A stretch of DNA of 64,000 bases from Pseudoneobacillus sp042683745 (GTDB taxonomy: Bacteria; Bacillota; Bacilli; Bacillales; Cytobacillaceae): assembly GCF_042683745.1 (NCBI RefSeq), contig NZ_JBHUJX010000013.1, positions 1 through 64,000 of the forward strand, in the 5' to 3' direction. The notes under the pieces are model-generated. The model saw nothing but the letters and a program-made list of their open reading frames with translations, was not told where the DNA came from and did no database searches. The number at the start of each line of letters is the position of its first letter. Position 1 is the stretch's first letter. Positions 35,701 to 44,764 of this stretch are shown here, piece by piece. The position numbers and the translations under genes were made by a program.

Positions 35701-37919
35701 GTCCATACTTCGCCGTCTATTTGATACTCCATTGTCGCGTCCATGCCAATAATCGTATTATTGATATCATCTGCACTGACGTTTGGAGCGGCCGGGGCAA
35801 TTGGATTCGTCGTAAATGTTAAAGTCGCCTCTTTCCCTGCAGGAGTACCAGACGTGGAGTCAGCATGGATTCGAACCTTCACTGTTTTATTGCCACTTAA
35901 GTCTGGCATACTTCCCGTATACGCTGTCCATACCCCGCCGTCTATTTGATACTCCATTGTCATATCGATACCAAGAATCGTATTATTGATATCATCTGCA
36001 CTGACGTTTGGAGCGGCCGGGGCAATTGGATTCGTCGTAAATGTTAAAGTCGCCTCTTCCCCTGCAGGAGTACCAGAAGTGGAGTCAGCTTGGACTCGAA
36101 CCTTGACGGTTTTATTGCCACTTAAGTTTGGCATACTTCCCGTATACGCTGTCCATACCCCGCCGTCTATTTGATACTCCATTGTCATATCGATACCAAG
36201 AATCGTATTATTGATATCATCTGCACTGACGTTTGGAGCGGGTGGAGCACTTGGGTTCGTCGTAAATGTTAAAGTCGCCTCTTCCCCTGCAGGAGTACCG
36301 GAAGTGGAGTCAGCTTGGATTCGAACCTTGACAGTTTTATTGCCACTTAAATCTGGCATACTTCCCGTATACGCTGTCCATGCCCCACCGACTATTTGAT
36401 ACTCCATTGTCATATCGATACCAAGAATCGTATTATTGATATCATCTGCACTAACATTTGGAGCGGGTGGAGCACTTGGGTTCGTCGTAAATGTTAAAGT
36501 CGCCTCTTCCCCTGCAGGAGTACCAGAAGTGGAGTCAGCTTGGATTCGAACCTTGACGGTTTTATTGCCACTTAAGTCTGGCATACTTCCCGTATACGCG
36601 GTCCATGCGCCACCGTCTATTTGATATTCCATAATCATATCGATACCAAGAATCGTATTATTGATATCATCTGCACTGACATTTGGCGCTTGTGGGATGT
36701 TTGACACTAAGCCAAAAGCTGTTTTGGTACCTGATAAGCTACTAATTTTTCTAAGTGATTCATCTAACATAATAATCATATAACTCCCATCAGAGTTAAT
36801 TATAAAGTCCAATTCTGATGTTGTAGAACTATTATCCGCGGGCAATACATTCTTTCCTGATATCCACTGGTTATTATTTTTAACCATCGCAAATAGATAT
36901 TCATCCGTACCATCGTTTTTCCAAGAATCCATTAATAAATAAACTGATGACCCATAAACAAAGATATTTACGGGATATGTAGATCTGTTTTGATCAAAAT
37001 AGACTTGCTCTGTCTGCCAATTTCCACTCTTATTTGTTTCAATATAAGAGTAGCCATTCTCTTTGAAATAAGTAAAATATAGATTATCTGACGAATCAAT
37101 AAAAATAGAAGAAAAAATACTATTTAATGAGCCCCCATCTACTAGTTTACTAGCGATAGAAAAGTTTGAATCAGAGGCTGATTTGAATGTGTAATAAAAA
37201 GCATTGTTATCGGTATACGAAATGTGAATTTTTTTATTACTATCAATTGCAATACTAGCAAATAAATTCCCATCACTTGAACCTGTTTTAGTATATACGC
37301 CTTGTTTACTCCAAGTACCCGATACATTAGTTGCAAATCTTACTTCTGATTTCCTTGTACCGTTACCATCTATATGTTCATAAACAAGATAAACTTTACC
37401 ATCAGAATCTACTTCAATTATAGGTGTTCTATAATCTTTCCATCCATTTGGATCACTCGCGACTTCTATTTGAGTAAAATTCCAACTTGAACCATTATAA
37501 TAGCCATATCCTATTCCTCTTGTACTAGTAACTCCTGTACCTATGTCTAAATGGTATGCTAAATGAATGCCATTATTAGAATCTACAGTAATATCCAATG
37601 GCCCATTAATATAAGTAACGTTTGCATCACTATTTCTCACTGAAGTGATTGTTTCCCAGTTCGTTCCATTCCATTTTTTAATAACAATATCAGTTCCATC
37701 ATTGATAACATGGGCTAGATAAACTTTTCCATTAGGACTGATGTCTAATTTACTATACGCATAAGTATTATTGGAAAATGTATGGGCATTAACTTCTACT
37801 ATATTATTGGACGTTATTGGTGAATTTGCATAAGTTGGGACTACACAAAATATAAAATACATAAATAAAATCATTGAAATTATAAAAATGCCATAAAAGG
37901 AATTTTTTCTTAACACCAT
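32712..37919 (-). CDS. Giant SLH-domain surface protein with ten DUF4073-like repeats
   Basis: 1735 residues. Signal peptide (about 1-32), then a region of about 390 residues with repeated YxxxxWN-type sheets (a propeller-like sequence of SDGKVYLAH, DSNKKIHISY). Ten near-identical 75-residue units follow (NVSADDINNTI ... MEYQIDGGAWTAYTGSMPDLSG ... SGTPAGEEATLTFTT). A bacterial Ig-like/beta region comes next, then three C-terminal SLH domains (ITRKQMAAMLARN, VTRAQMAVIAYRW, LTRAQAVKVLNRL contexts) that anchor the protein to pyruvylated secondary cell-wall polymer. It is a monocistronic surface layer or adhesion-type protein. Natural length variation by repeat gain or loss is expected. Confidence 0.93.
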   Translation of the reverse strand: MVLRKNSFYGIFIISMILFMYFIFCVVPTYANSPITSNNIVEVNAHTFSNNTYAYSKLDISPNGKVYLAHVINDGTDIVIKKWNGTNWETITSVRNSDANVTYINGPLDITVDSNNGIHLAYHLDIGTGVTSTRGIGYGYYNGSSWNFTQIEVASDPNGWKDYRTPIIEVDSDGKVYLVYEHIDGNGTRKSEVRFATNVSGTWSKQGVYTKTGSSDGNLFASIAIDSNKKIHISYTDNNAFYYTFKSASDSNFSIASKLVDGGSLNSIFSSIFIDSSDNLYFTYFKENGYSYIETNKSGNWQTEQVYFDQNRSTYPVNIFVYGSSVYLLMDSWKNDGTDEYLFAMVKNNNQWISGKNVLPADNSSTTSELDFIINSDGSYMIIMLDESLRKISSLSGTKTAFGLVSNIPQAPNVSADDINNTILGIDMIMEYQIDGGAWTAYTGSMPDLSGNKTVKVRIQADSTSGTPAGEEATLTFTTNPSAPPAPNVSADDINNTILGIDMTMEYQIVGGAWTAYTGSMPDLSGNKTVKVRIQADSTSGTPAGEEATLTFTTNPSAPPAPNVSADDINNTILGIDMTMEYQIDGGVWTAYTGSMPNLSGNKTVKVRVQADSTSGTPAGEEATLTFTTNPIAPAAPNVSADDINNTILGIDMTMEYQIDGGVWTAYTGSMPDLSGNKTVKVRIHADSTSGTPAGKEATLTFTTNPIAPAAPNVSADDINNTIIGMDATMEYQIDGEVWTAYTGSMPDLSGNKTVKVRIQADSTSGTPAGEEATLTFTTNQSAPPAPNVSADDVNNTIIGMDATMEYQIDFGAWTAYTGSMPDLSGNKTVKVRIQADSTSGTPAGEEATLTFTTNQSAPPAPNVSADDVNNTIIGMDATMEYQIDGGAWTAYTGSMPNLSGNKTVKVRIQADSTSGTPAGEEATLTFTTNQSAPPAPYVSADDVNNTIIGMDATMEYQIDGGAWTAYTGSMPDLSGNKTVKVRIQADSTSGTPAGEEATLTFTTNQSAPPAPNVSADDVNNTIIGMDATMEYQIDGGAWTAYTGSMPDLSGNKTVKVRIQADSTSGTPAGEEATLTFTTNQSAPLAPNVSVDDVNNTIIGIDMTMEYQIDSGVWTEYLGSMPDLSGDITVKVRVKSDTNTGTPAGAVTTLTFTTNPSPNLDQVAPTSLQGFAPTFAGNDGQIKGASPEMEYKLKNDSTWIQVTGTTIIGLVAGTYEVRYKAKSGYNAGQITEVVIPQYVAPSPNPNDNDESRGSTPSHGGGNNIGGSSTTPSVNIRPADVGVSDGSKTESAAKVEIVRQTENNKKVDQVVLDNKTTEDTLKKALEQKKDTVNISISDLPNDLADEVFVKLPNQSIGQLSGSNVSLNIQTEDVSIQLPKESVQGLNRKADDLFFRVIPIRKEEEKKEVISNTLNASVVKEVAGDNDVQVLGKPMTIETNYQNQKTLVTFSLKDITLPTDTTEREMFLNSLAVFIQHSDGEKVVNKGKVKYDANGKPLGIEIEITKFSTFTIISVTDKTGTKTHAPYIQGFGKQFKPAEIVTRKQMAAMLARNLPEQTVNEDTKGYTDINKNNWAYTDIMKAKNAGIMLGATETKFNPDGAVTRAQMAVIAYRWIQKECSKDSNAYSSCSSLNKIADADYKDVLSEYWAQEAISFMKIANIMTGFEGNTFKPEDKLTRAQAVKVLNRLFKRGPLNEVETSTFTDVPTSHWAYKEIEEAARAHSYTLEANGEEVFIDK
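34435..36690. repeat. Ten tandem 225-bp coding repeats
   Basis: The landmark GTATTATTGA(C/T)ATCAT recurs at about 34630, 34855, 35080, 35305, 35530, 35756, 35980, 36205, 36430 and 36656. Units 34.85-35.75 kb share one set of synonymous variants (GTTAGGTGCGGGTGGAGC), and units 35.75-36.7 kb another (GTTTGGAGCGGCCGGGGC), so neighbours have been homogenised. The end units are the most divergent. Confidence 0.9.
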
Positions 37920-38389
37920 TTCATCAACCCTTCAACACGTTTTTTTATCACTTCTGAACTAAAGAAGAATGGAATACACTTTTCCTGACAAAATATTGAT
38001 ACTATTAATTATTTCTACTATATCTAATAGATTACAATTTACCCCCCATGATAAATAATATACTAATTAGTCTATTTAATAAATAACTAGATTTATCAGG
38101 ATATAATCCTTTCGGACAATTTTTAATTAAAAGTCATTTGCTGATGTTAACCAATTAGAGAATGATTAGTTAGCTTATCATCTATGACTATATGATAAAG
38201 AGAACCAATAGCCTTATCAAATTTTAAAAAGCTTGATAAATTTCCTTTTTAAAGGGGAAAACTTTCAATTGCATGCTTAGAAAATGATGTTCATTAATTA
38301 ACAAAGAAATTTAGTGCTCGTCTTTATAAGATGCTCCAATAATTAAAATTAACCGATTACTCATAGATGTTGCTTATGTAGTAGGATTT
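37920..38389. other. Intergenic stretch upstream of the SLH gene
   Basis: 470 A/T-rich bases. It should contain the SLH promoter. I cannot identify a convincing -10/-35 pair and see no gene. Confidence 0.4.
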
Positions 38390-38590
38390 CATAAGCAATT
38401 CACTCATGCTTTCAATATTCGAAAGCCACATAAGGAAGAAACGATCATTATCATGGCTGCTCTTTTATAAATGGGAATGAATATCGGTTTAAGCAAGATG
38501 GTTGAAGCAACACCCGGACTTACATATAAGCAATTTGCCAATGTATTCTCTATGGCGCATTATGAAGTTGCAATTAATAAAGCCAATCCG
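38390..38590 (+). pseudogene. Tn3-family transposase fragment
   Basis: Sixty-seven codons read HKQFTHAFNIRKPHKEETII, then MAALL, TAA, then MGMNIGLSKMVEATPGLTYK and QFANVF. These match the Tn3 TnpA segment LLADGMNIGLSKMAEATPG. One in-frame stop and no flanking transposase sequence show it is a relic. Confidence 0.7.
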
Positions 38591-38880
38591 TATGGTTGGG
38601 GAAAAAGGAGGAAGAACAAAATTTTACATTCTAAAAGATCAAAAATATAGATATATCCGTTGACACTTATACCTATCTAACCGGTAATAGAATTTAAAGT
38701 AGGCACTTTAAAATAATTTTAAATAAAATATAGGTTGTATTAGGAATATTTCAAACTTTACTTAAAAAGAACTTACTAGAATGTGGTACACATAATTTAA
38801 GTCCGCTACCGATTAGCAGCAGACCCACCCATTAATGATAAATTCTTGTTATCTATTTATTTACTCATTATGGTTCAAGG

Positions 38881-39570
38881 TTACTTAAATACCACTTGTT
38901 GTTTTATTTCAGAAGTTTCCCTACTCAATAAACTTAATTGTTCAGCAAGAATGACTGATTCACGTAAGTCAGGATAATGTCTAAAATGTTTATCTAAAAT
39001 AGCGCTCCAGTTTCCGGGTAAATCTGTCTCGATCTCTCCCCAAAAATAGTGACTAAATTCAGTTGTAATAAACACGTGACTGTAAATGATATTGAAAAGT
39101 AGTCTTTTGTCTTGGGCATCATCAGAAGATTGTTGTTCATTAAATTGTTTTTCTGTCATATAAAGAGGTTTATTTTTTACTCTAGGAACATGGTGTATCT
39201 TCCTGCCAATAAAATTCTCGCAAAAGGAATCATACTCCTTAGTAAACATTAACATTTCGTGCCATACTGCATCTACCTTCATAGAGTACATAGATATACC
39301 ATTCTTCACCAAGGCTGCTAACAAAAAAAATCTCTTTAATTCTTCTAATGCAAAGTCAAATTTTACAGAATTGAACTTGTGAACCTTTATCACCCTATCT
39401 TTTAGATTGAGTCTAAAAGATTCATCTAATGCACTTTCTAATGATTTATATAGGGGTAATAATAGTTCATTTCTCAACCCAGTTCCCTGATTGTAGATAT
39501 CATTTTTTTTAATGTAATTATTAATAATTAAGTCATCGATAATATTAAGTAATGATTGCTTTAAATTCAA
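38881..39570 (-). CDS. GRDP-like protein with WHxxHH signature
   Basis: 229 residues, soluble and mostly helical. The centre has VDAVWHEMLMFTKEYDSFCE followed by NFIGRKIHHVP, which is the pattern of glycine-rich-domain-containing-protein (GRDP/DUF1399) and related bacterial domains, VDxxWHxHxxxxxxYxxFCxxxxGxxIHHxP. The conserved Trp, His and Cys suggest a metal or ligand site. Function is unknown; related bacterial domains have been noted near peptide-type genes. A 24-residue peptide gene lies 160 bases upstream on the same strand, separated by a terminator. Confidence 0.6.
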   Translation of the reverse strand: MNLKQSLLNIIDDLIINNYIKKNDIYNQGTGLRNELLLPLYKSLESALDESFRLNLKDRVIKVHKFNSVKFDFALEELKRFFLLAALVKNGISMYSMKVDAVWHEMLMFTKEYDSFCENFIGRKIHHVPRVKNKPLYMTEKQFNEQQSSDDAQDKRLLFNIIYSHVFITTEFSHYFWGEIETDLPGNWSAILDKHFRHYPDLRESVILAEQLSLLSRETSEIKQQVVFK

Positions 39571-39688
39571 CTCTCTAAAACTCCTTATTTAGTAATTTAT
39601 GATAAAGAATTACCATTGTTCATATCCTGTTTATTTCTTATCTTTATGTATTCAGCATTCTACTTTAGTTATTCACTTATAAAAGAAA

Positions 39689-39719
39689 ACAAAGCCTTAC
39701 CTTTTAAGTAAGACTTTGT
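39689..39719 (-). terminator. Terminator or attenuator after the 24-residue peptide gene
   Basis: ACAAAGTCTTAC / GTAAGGCTTTGT around a short loop, followed on the minus strand by TTTTCTTTT. It would allow abundant peptide mRNA while limiting readthrough into the GRDP-like gene. Confidence 0.75.
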
Positions 39720-39732
39720 CATAATGTAATAA

Positions 39733-39807
39733 TTACATTGGTTCGCAAACAGGTGCTACTTTCTTTGTTGAAATTGCCTTTTTGATTGATTTTAGAATTT
39801 TAACCAT
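39733..39807 (-). CDS. 24-residue cationic peptide with one Cys
   Basis: ATG at 39807 follows GAGAGGAG by seven bases. The peptide MVKILKSIKKAISTKKVAPV CEPM is strongly basic and amphipathic in its first 16 residues and ends in VCEPM. The good ribosome binding site and the dedicated terminator argue that it is real. It could be a bacteriocin, a signalling peptide or a modified-peptide precursor. No modifying enzyme is recognisable beside it apart from the GRDP-like protein. Confidence 0.55.
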   Translation of the reverse strand: MVKILKSIKKAISTKKVAPVCEPM

Positions 39808-40019
39808 TTTATCACTCCTCTCCCATAATATAGAACAACTAGTCGTTTTATATTAAGAGCATAGCATAAAACGAAGCATAACAGATCGATGATTGATAGA
39901 CAAATTTCAACAAATTAACCTATAATTCCCTAGATTAAGATAGGGTTGACAAAAACCTTCCTAAGAAAGTCATCTTGTTTGTTTTAGGTTTTCCAATATA
40001 AATTCTTAATACATGAGCA

Positions 40020-40560
40020 GATTTGCATCTATTCTTCTTCCTGTGCAGAACAAGACTCATAATGAAATACCACACAGGATCTCCCGAGTTGTTACAAGAT
40101 CATTGTGAAAGGTGCAAAGATCAATGCTCTCCGAAGGAAACTCTACTTTCTCTCCAAATCGAGAATAAAGATTTGGCATTCTGTACAGTCAAATATTTCT
40201 ACCACCATAAACTTGGGATTTCGGAGTTCAAACCTCCTACTAAGTTGGCTTCCGCCTCATTTCCAAACTGTCTACACTTAAGAACAGATTTAGCCCTCTT
40301 ACTCCAAGATTCTCTACTTGAATGACTATTTCTTGTTAGGTGGGTTTCCACCTTATCCTGCAACCTGCTTGTTCACGCTGACTGGCAACCATTTGATTAG
40401 TCTGTAAATTTCATTACGTTACTTCTTAACTCCTCCTTAATAAAAGCCATCCGTGATAACGGCAACACCTTTCTCTCTTTCTAACAAGCTCATTTTCACC
40501 AACTATGATGGTATCCATAAATTCAATTATTAATAATCTTACTGTTTCGTTTTATCACTT
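40020..40560 (-). other. Structured non-coding-looking stretch, possible group II intron fragment
   Basis: Minus-strand sequence with CAGCGTGAACAAGCAGGTTG, GGTGGAAACCCACC and GTCATTCAAGTAGAGAATC, then TTAAGTGTAGACAGTTTGG. These are like domain I segments and the prelude region of bacterial group II introns, and no long reading frame is present. I see neither reverse transcriptase nor the domain V hairpin, so this would be a fragment. Low certainty. Confidence 0.3.
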
Positions 40561-40784
40561 ACTAGCAAAGGAGAGCTGTAGTGATGTATTTGACTTTCTC
40601 CACTGAGTTAATCAAAAGGTATTACAGTTCACATTCCTGTGTTAATGACAATAAAATTATTTAATTTTAAATGCTCAACCAATGTTAGGTCGGGGTTGTA
40701 AATATAGTTGTTAAATTTTTGATGTAAAACACTTCACTATACTAAAGAAATATAACAATAAAGTGGTTTATAAATTTATGTTTT

Positions 40785-40816
40785 ATTCAACAATCGCGCC
40801 AGATTGTTGAACAAGT
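40785..40816 (-). repeat. CAATCGCGCCAGATTGTTGAAC repeat (second family) overlapping a CDS end
   Basis: TTCAACAATCGCGCCAGATTG TTGAACAA contains a TTCAACAATC / GATTGTTGAA palindrome. It supplies the last codons and the stop of the hydrolase gene at 40787. Confidence 0.75.
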
Positions 40817-41644
40817 TATTTCACTAATCAATAATAATTCTTCTGTTCTATCTAACCATTCATTTACTAAAGAACTAAATAGTTTGGGTTGCTCAATTTG
40901 CAAATTATGACCTGCGATATCCAAAATTGCAAATGACCCTCTTGGATAGTATTCCATTATGTTAAGTGCATCTTTGTATCCAACAGAAGAATCTTGTCTT
41001 CCTAAAAGAAATAAACTCGGTCTGGTAAAAATAGTTTGATTAGCTTTAAATGAAAATTCATAGTTGTTCTTAATCTTTTCTAAAAATTGTTCATCCGCAA
41101 TTTTACATCCAGCTAAAATTTCTTTGTTATAACGTAACCAATTGTACTCATCAAGTACAACTTGATTACTACTAAATTCGGCTAATTCCTCCTTTGATAA
41201 TTTTTCTACAAATTCATCGTCTCTTCTTAAAATTCTATGTTTCTCAACCGTTCTATAGTCTCGCTGAGGAATAATAACAGGGCAAATAAATGCAGCCCCT
41301 AGTATTCGTTCTTTATGCTTTTCAATAAGTCCTCTTGCTATATATCCACCATAAGATTCTCCTGCAACTATGTATTCTTTATTAGGAAGGACAGCTTCTA
41401 TAAAATCTATAAGCGAATTTAACATATCATCCGAACTACTAATTCCGTTATAATTCTTTGTTAACCCCATTCCGGGTAGGTCCACATAAATCCTTCTCCA
41501 TCCATCCCTTGAAGTAAATATTGGCTCCATACAACCACTCATTAATCTATGATCAGGTGTAAATCCGTGTATTAACAAAATTGGTCTACCTTCACCTATT
41601 TCTTCATAATAAATCTCAGCCTGACGAACTTTACAATATGGCAC
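40787..41644 (-). CDS. Alpha/beta hydrolase
   Basis: 285 residues. Motifs: LLIHGFTPDHRLMSG (oxyanion loop), YVDLPGMGLT, nucleophile elbow AGESYGGYIARG (Ser about 98), an Asp in LLGRQDSSVGY and His in IAGHNLQIEQP. A proline iminopeptidase or esterase-like enzyme, substrate unknown. The final residues (ITCSTIWRDC) are encoded inside the intergenic repeat, so the native C-terminus was replaced by readthrough into the repeat. The catalytic core is unaffected. Confidence 0.85.
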   Translation of the reverse strand: MPYCKVRQAEIYYEEIGEGRPILLIHGFTPDHRLMSGCMEPIFTSRDGWRRIYVDLPGMGLTKNYNGISSSDDMLNSLIDFIEAVLPNKEYIVAGESYGGYIARGLIEKHKERILGAAFICPVIIPQRDYRTVEKHRILRRDDEFVEKLSKEELAEFSSNQVVLDEYNWLRYNKEILAGCKIADEQFLEKIKNNYEFSFKANQTIFTRPSLFLLGRQDSSVGYKDALNIMEYYPRGSFAILDIAGHNLQIEQPKLFSSLVNEWLDRTEELLLISEITCSTIWRDC

Positions 41645-41844
41645 TTCTTCCCCCTCTTCCTAAGCAATCATTCTTATTTTTACATTTCTAAGATTCATTT
41701 TATCAAAAATTTCTACTCTTTTATTTTTTATTTCAAAATCTTGCCCTGTTGTTGAATATCTTTATTAAAGTAAAGCGTCCGATAACGGAAGACTTGAGCT
41801 CGAGGTTGCAATTGGTCCTATTTTAAACAGCTATACGGGTTAAA

Positions 41845-42095
41845 GACAGATGGAATGGTCCAAGCTTTTTTTAGCTTTTCTTGTGTCGGAATCAGCCATT
41901 GCACAACAAATCGTCAGAGCAAAGGAACACTTTCTGCTTCAAAGGTACCTTTTGAATATCCATGTGGGCTTGAGCTTTCACGCCGGATGTCAAAAGTTCT
42001 GGATGTGATTTATCTCATGGTTAATGAAGGATATGTTGCAACCGCGTTAGAGCGACTCGAGCTTCCCTTAAAAGTACCGGATGACACGTGGTGAA
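41845..42095 (+). pseudogene. ECF sigma factor remnant (DUF6596 type)
   Basis: Frames alternate but keep recognisable pieces: FLVSESAIAQQIVRAKEHF, then KVPFEYPCGLELSRRMSKVL, DVIYLMVNEGYVA. This order (VSExxIAQRIVRAK, VPFEVPxGxEL, VLxVIYLxFNEGY) is that of ECF sigma factors with the C-terminal DUF6596 domain. At least one frameshift and no N-terminus. Base composition is richer in G+C than the neighbours. Confidence 0.7.
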
Positions 42096-42189
42096 TATGA
42101 GATGCAGAAGATCAATCGCCTATCGTTTGGCAACAGTTATGAGCCAGGCTCCCAGTATTCTGATATACCTGACTCCGGCCATTTTTCAA

Positions 42190-42440
42190 GCGCACTGACC
42201 AATACCTCTTGCAACAAATTTCCTGCAATTCTGACATTCCCAATATCCCTGTGGATCCGGCATCCGCATTGCCCACTCGACCCGCTTCTTCCCTCGACTT
42301 CACATCAATAAAATGAACCCGGCAATCACTTCTTTCGTTTCCGTAAATGTGCCATCCATAACCACTGGCTTTTCCCTAGTTTCGTAATCCAAATGCGAAT
42401 CCCAATTGAACTTTGATATAGTCAATTAGCCGCAACCCTC
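42190..42440 (-). pseudogene. YCII/DGPF-domain protein remnant
   Basis: Minus-strand frames give VMDGTFTETKEVIAGFIL, then IDVKSREEA, then, after another shift, pieces resembling ADRMPDPQGYWE. DGPF-domain proteins have this DGPFxETKEVIxGF motif and are usually encoded next to DUF6596-type sigma factors, a remnant of which is at 41845. Broken by at least two frameshifts. Gap 42441-42821 holds nothing further recognised. Confidence 0.65.
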
Positions 42441-42821
42441 ACACCTGCCTTAACTAATTCCTCATTGTACTTACTTATGGCTTCATTGAGCTCTGATCTT
42501 GGGGGATTTCCACCTTATTTCTAAGTCAAGTTCCTTTTAGAAGACCATTCATACTCGTCCTCTGTATAGATACAACGAACATGAAAAATCAAAATCGACA
42601 AAGTAAATAAAAATCCAAAAAAAATTTTTCCAAATTATCTGTATAGAGATATGGGCAAGACAGTGTTATTTGATATTGAGATGGTTTCCTTTACCACTTT
42701 TTGTGGTATGGTACACTTCGATTAATCTCAAATAACTTTAAATCAAATACAATTAATTCACATGAATTTTACCTCGATGATTTGCCTGTTTGTTGCGCAG
42801 TATTTAGTCTACTTCGTATCT

Positions 42822-44570
42822 TCATCCATTTGTACTTTTATTAATACTAGAACAAGTATCTGTATTTTTTATCCATATATTTCTAAAGTCAATCAAATTT
42901 GATGTTTGGTTGTCGTTCCATAAGATAGAGGAATCCATCTTAGTATCTATTTGTTTTTTATATAGAGTTTTAATACAATAATTTTCCTTTAAAATCATAA
43001 AAATTTTATCATAACTTTTTTTTCTTAAATTTGGGTTATAGGAACTTTTCACCAGATCTAATTGTTTTTGAATGCTTTCTTGGACTTCTATTGTAAACAA
43101 TCCGAAAAACTTAAATATTAATGTTAGGATGGATATCTCTTTAGAGTAATCAAAGGAAAAACCAGAAATAATAATATCAGCTTTTAAGTAAACATCAGCT
43201 CTGTATAATTCATCTGGGGAAATCTGTTCTAATTTAGCATTTATGCTTAATTTATTAAATTCAATCTTAATCCATTCCATTTCCCTTTCATTTGTCGTAG
43301 TGGTATATATACTTATCAATTCTCCATTGTAACCATCAATATTAGCACCCAAATCTTCTTTCTTCTTACTATTACCTAAATCTATTAATGTTTCTATGTT
43401 TAGAGAAGTAGAAATTATCTTTCTTATCGATTTATTAAGCAAAGGGCTATTAATTTTTGTAGAGTTGAAAATAAGCATTTTGCTGATTTGTGTTGAGAAT
43501 GATTTCCAACTCCCGAGATTTCTTGTTATTTCTTCCGGTGGATTGAAAATAATATCAGAATTTGTTATAGCCATATTTTTATCGTTAGGAAAAGACCAAA
43601 TTTCTAATTTGTCTATATGTGGCCTTTCTTTAAAATAATATTGAAAAGCGCCTAATATTAATACATTATTCTTATTGCTTAATAGTTGATAAGGACCAGT
43701 GCCAATAACTTCACTATCTTCTTCAGATATATGCTTACTAGGTAAGATACTAAATTCGGGTTGACTAAAAAAATGCAAGAGCAAGGAATTAGGTTTGTAC
43801 AAATGGATTTTAAAACAATAGTTGTGAACACTCTCGAGCTGTTTGATCCCTAAAAATGAAGTATATTTAAGAGGATATTCAGAATTTATTATTCTATTAA
43901 TAGAAACTATAACATCATCGGATGTAAGTTCTTTTCCATTATGAAAAAATACTCCTTTTCGAAGATATATCGTCCATGTTAAATCTTTGTTACTTACATC
44001 CCAATAATGGGCAATATGAGGTTCAGGGTTGTTTGTTTGATAATTAAATGTTACTAAATTATCAAATATGTTTGTTAGGATATGTTTCATTGGTCCATAA
44101 AAGACCTTTGATGGTTCTAACGATTGTATTTTTGTATAAATTGGAACTTTTATCACATCGATAGATTTTCCTTTTTCAACATAATGCTTAACCCCAAGTT
44201 GTTCATCTAGCCACTCTTTGTATTTCATCTTAACTTTCTGCGGTGTTGTTTGAAATGATAGATATCTGTAAGAGGTTGACAAGTTCCCTTTTGATGCAAG
44301 GTCAATGATTACATTAAAGACCAGATCCTCAGGGTAAGATAAAAATACTAAAGTCGATTTATTCCCTCTTCCTTTCCCAGGGTTCCATTTAAGTAGATTT
44401 AAATCGGATAATTTGTTTAAAACTAAACGAGAATTTCTCTTTGTACATAGAAGAATATTTGATACTTCATTTAAAGTTACTTCAATCTCGTCCCAACTCT
44501 TATATTCTCGGTAATATTCCCTTAATAGAATAAAATATTCTTCAACTTTCATTTTGCAACTCCCCAGCAT
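42822..44570 (-). CDS. SgrR-like transcriptional regulator
   Basis: 582 residues. N-terminal winged helix (EYFILLREYYREYKSWDEIE, then TLNEVSNILLCTKRNSRLVLNKLSDL, residues about 8-90), followed by an SBP_bac_5-like solute-binding domain (YGPMKHILTNIFDNLVTFN, WTIYLRKGVFFHNGKELTSDDVIVS, VIGTGPYQLL). Proteins with this layout (SgrR) regulate a neighbouring transporter on binding a small molecule. It has no signal sequence. It is divergent from the MFS exporter at 44765, with 195 bases between, so that exporter is the likely target. Confidence 0.88.
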   Translation of the reverse strand: MLGSCKMKVEEYFILLREYYREYKSWDEIEVTLNEVSNILLCTKRNSRLVLNKLSDLNLLKWNPGKGRGNKSTLVFLSYPEDLVFNVIIDLASKGNLSTSYRYLSFQTTPQKVKMKYKEWLDEQLGVKHYVEKGKSIDVIKVPIYTKIQSLEPSKVFYGPMKHILTNIFDNLVTFNYQTNNPEPHIAHYWDVSNKDLTWTIYLRKGVFFHNGKELTSDDVIVSINRIINSEYPLKYTSFLGIKQLESVHNYCFKIHLYKPNSLLLHFFSQPEFSILPSKHISEEDSEVIGTGPYQLLSNKNNVLILGAFQYYFKERPHIDKLEIWSFPNDKNMAITNSDIIFNPPEEITRNLGSWKSFSTQISKMLIFNSTKINSPLLNKSIRKIISTSLNIETLIDLGNSKKKEDLGANIDGYNGELISIYTTTTNEREMEWIKIEFNKLSINAKLEQISPDELYRADVYLKADIIISGFSFDYSKEISILTLIFKFFGLFTIEVQESIQKQLDLVKSSYNPNLRKKSYDKIFMILKENYCIKTLYKKQIDTKMDSSILWNDNQTSNLIDFRNIWIKNTDTCSSINKSTNG

Positions 44571-44764
44571 TAATAGAGGAAAATAATAATTTTATTTTCC
44601 CTTTTTTATTCCTCTTTTCAGATTAATAATAGAATTGTTGCTATTGTCTTACAAGTTTTTTCAATGTCCAAACTTTAGGTAGTAAAACTGCCCACTTTTA
44701 GGAGGGGATACAAGTTAAACATTCTATTAGAAGTAACTTTTCAAAACTATGGTTAGGTCAATCG

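Noticed and set aside
34606..36624. Series of 62-72 residue plus-strand reading frames in the SLH gene
   Set aside because: They are antisense shadows recurring because the coding repeat recurs; no ribosome binding sites.
34435..36690. CRISPR-like array
   Set aside because: Units are 225 bp, contiguous and in frame within one large protein; there are no spacers.
40023..40325. Plus-strand 100-residue reading frame with several Cys
   Set aside because: It is antisense to the structured stretch described above and lacks a start site.
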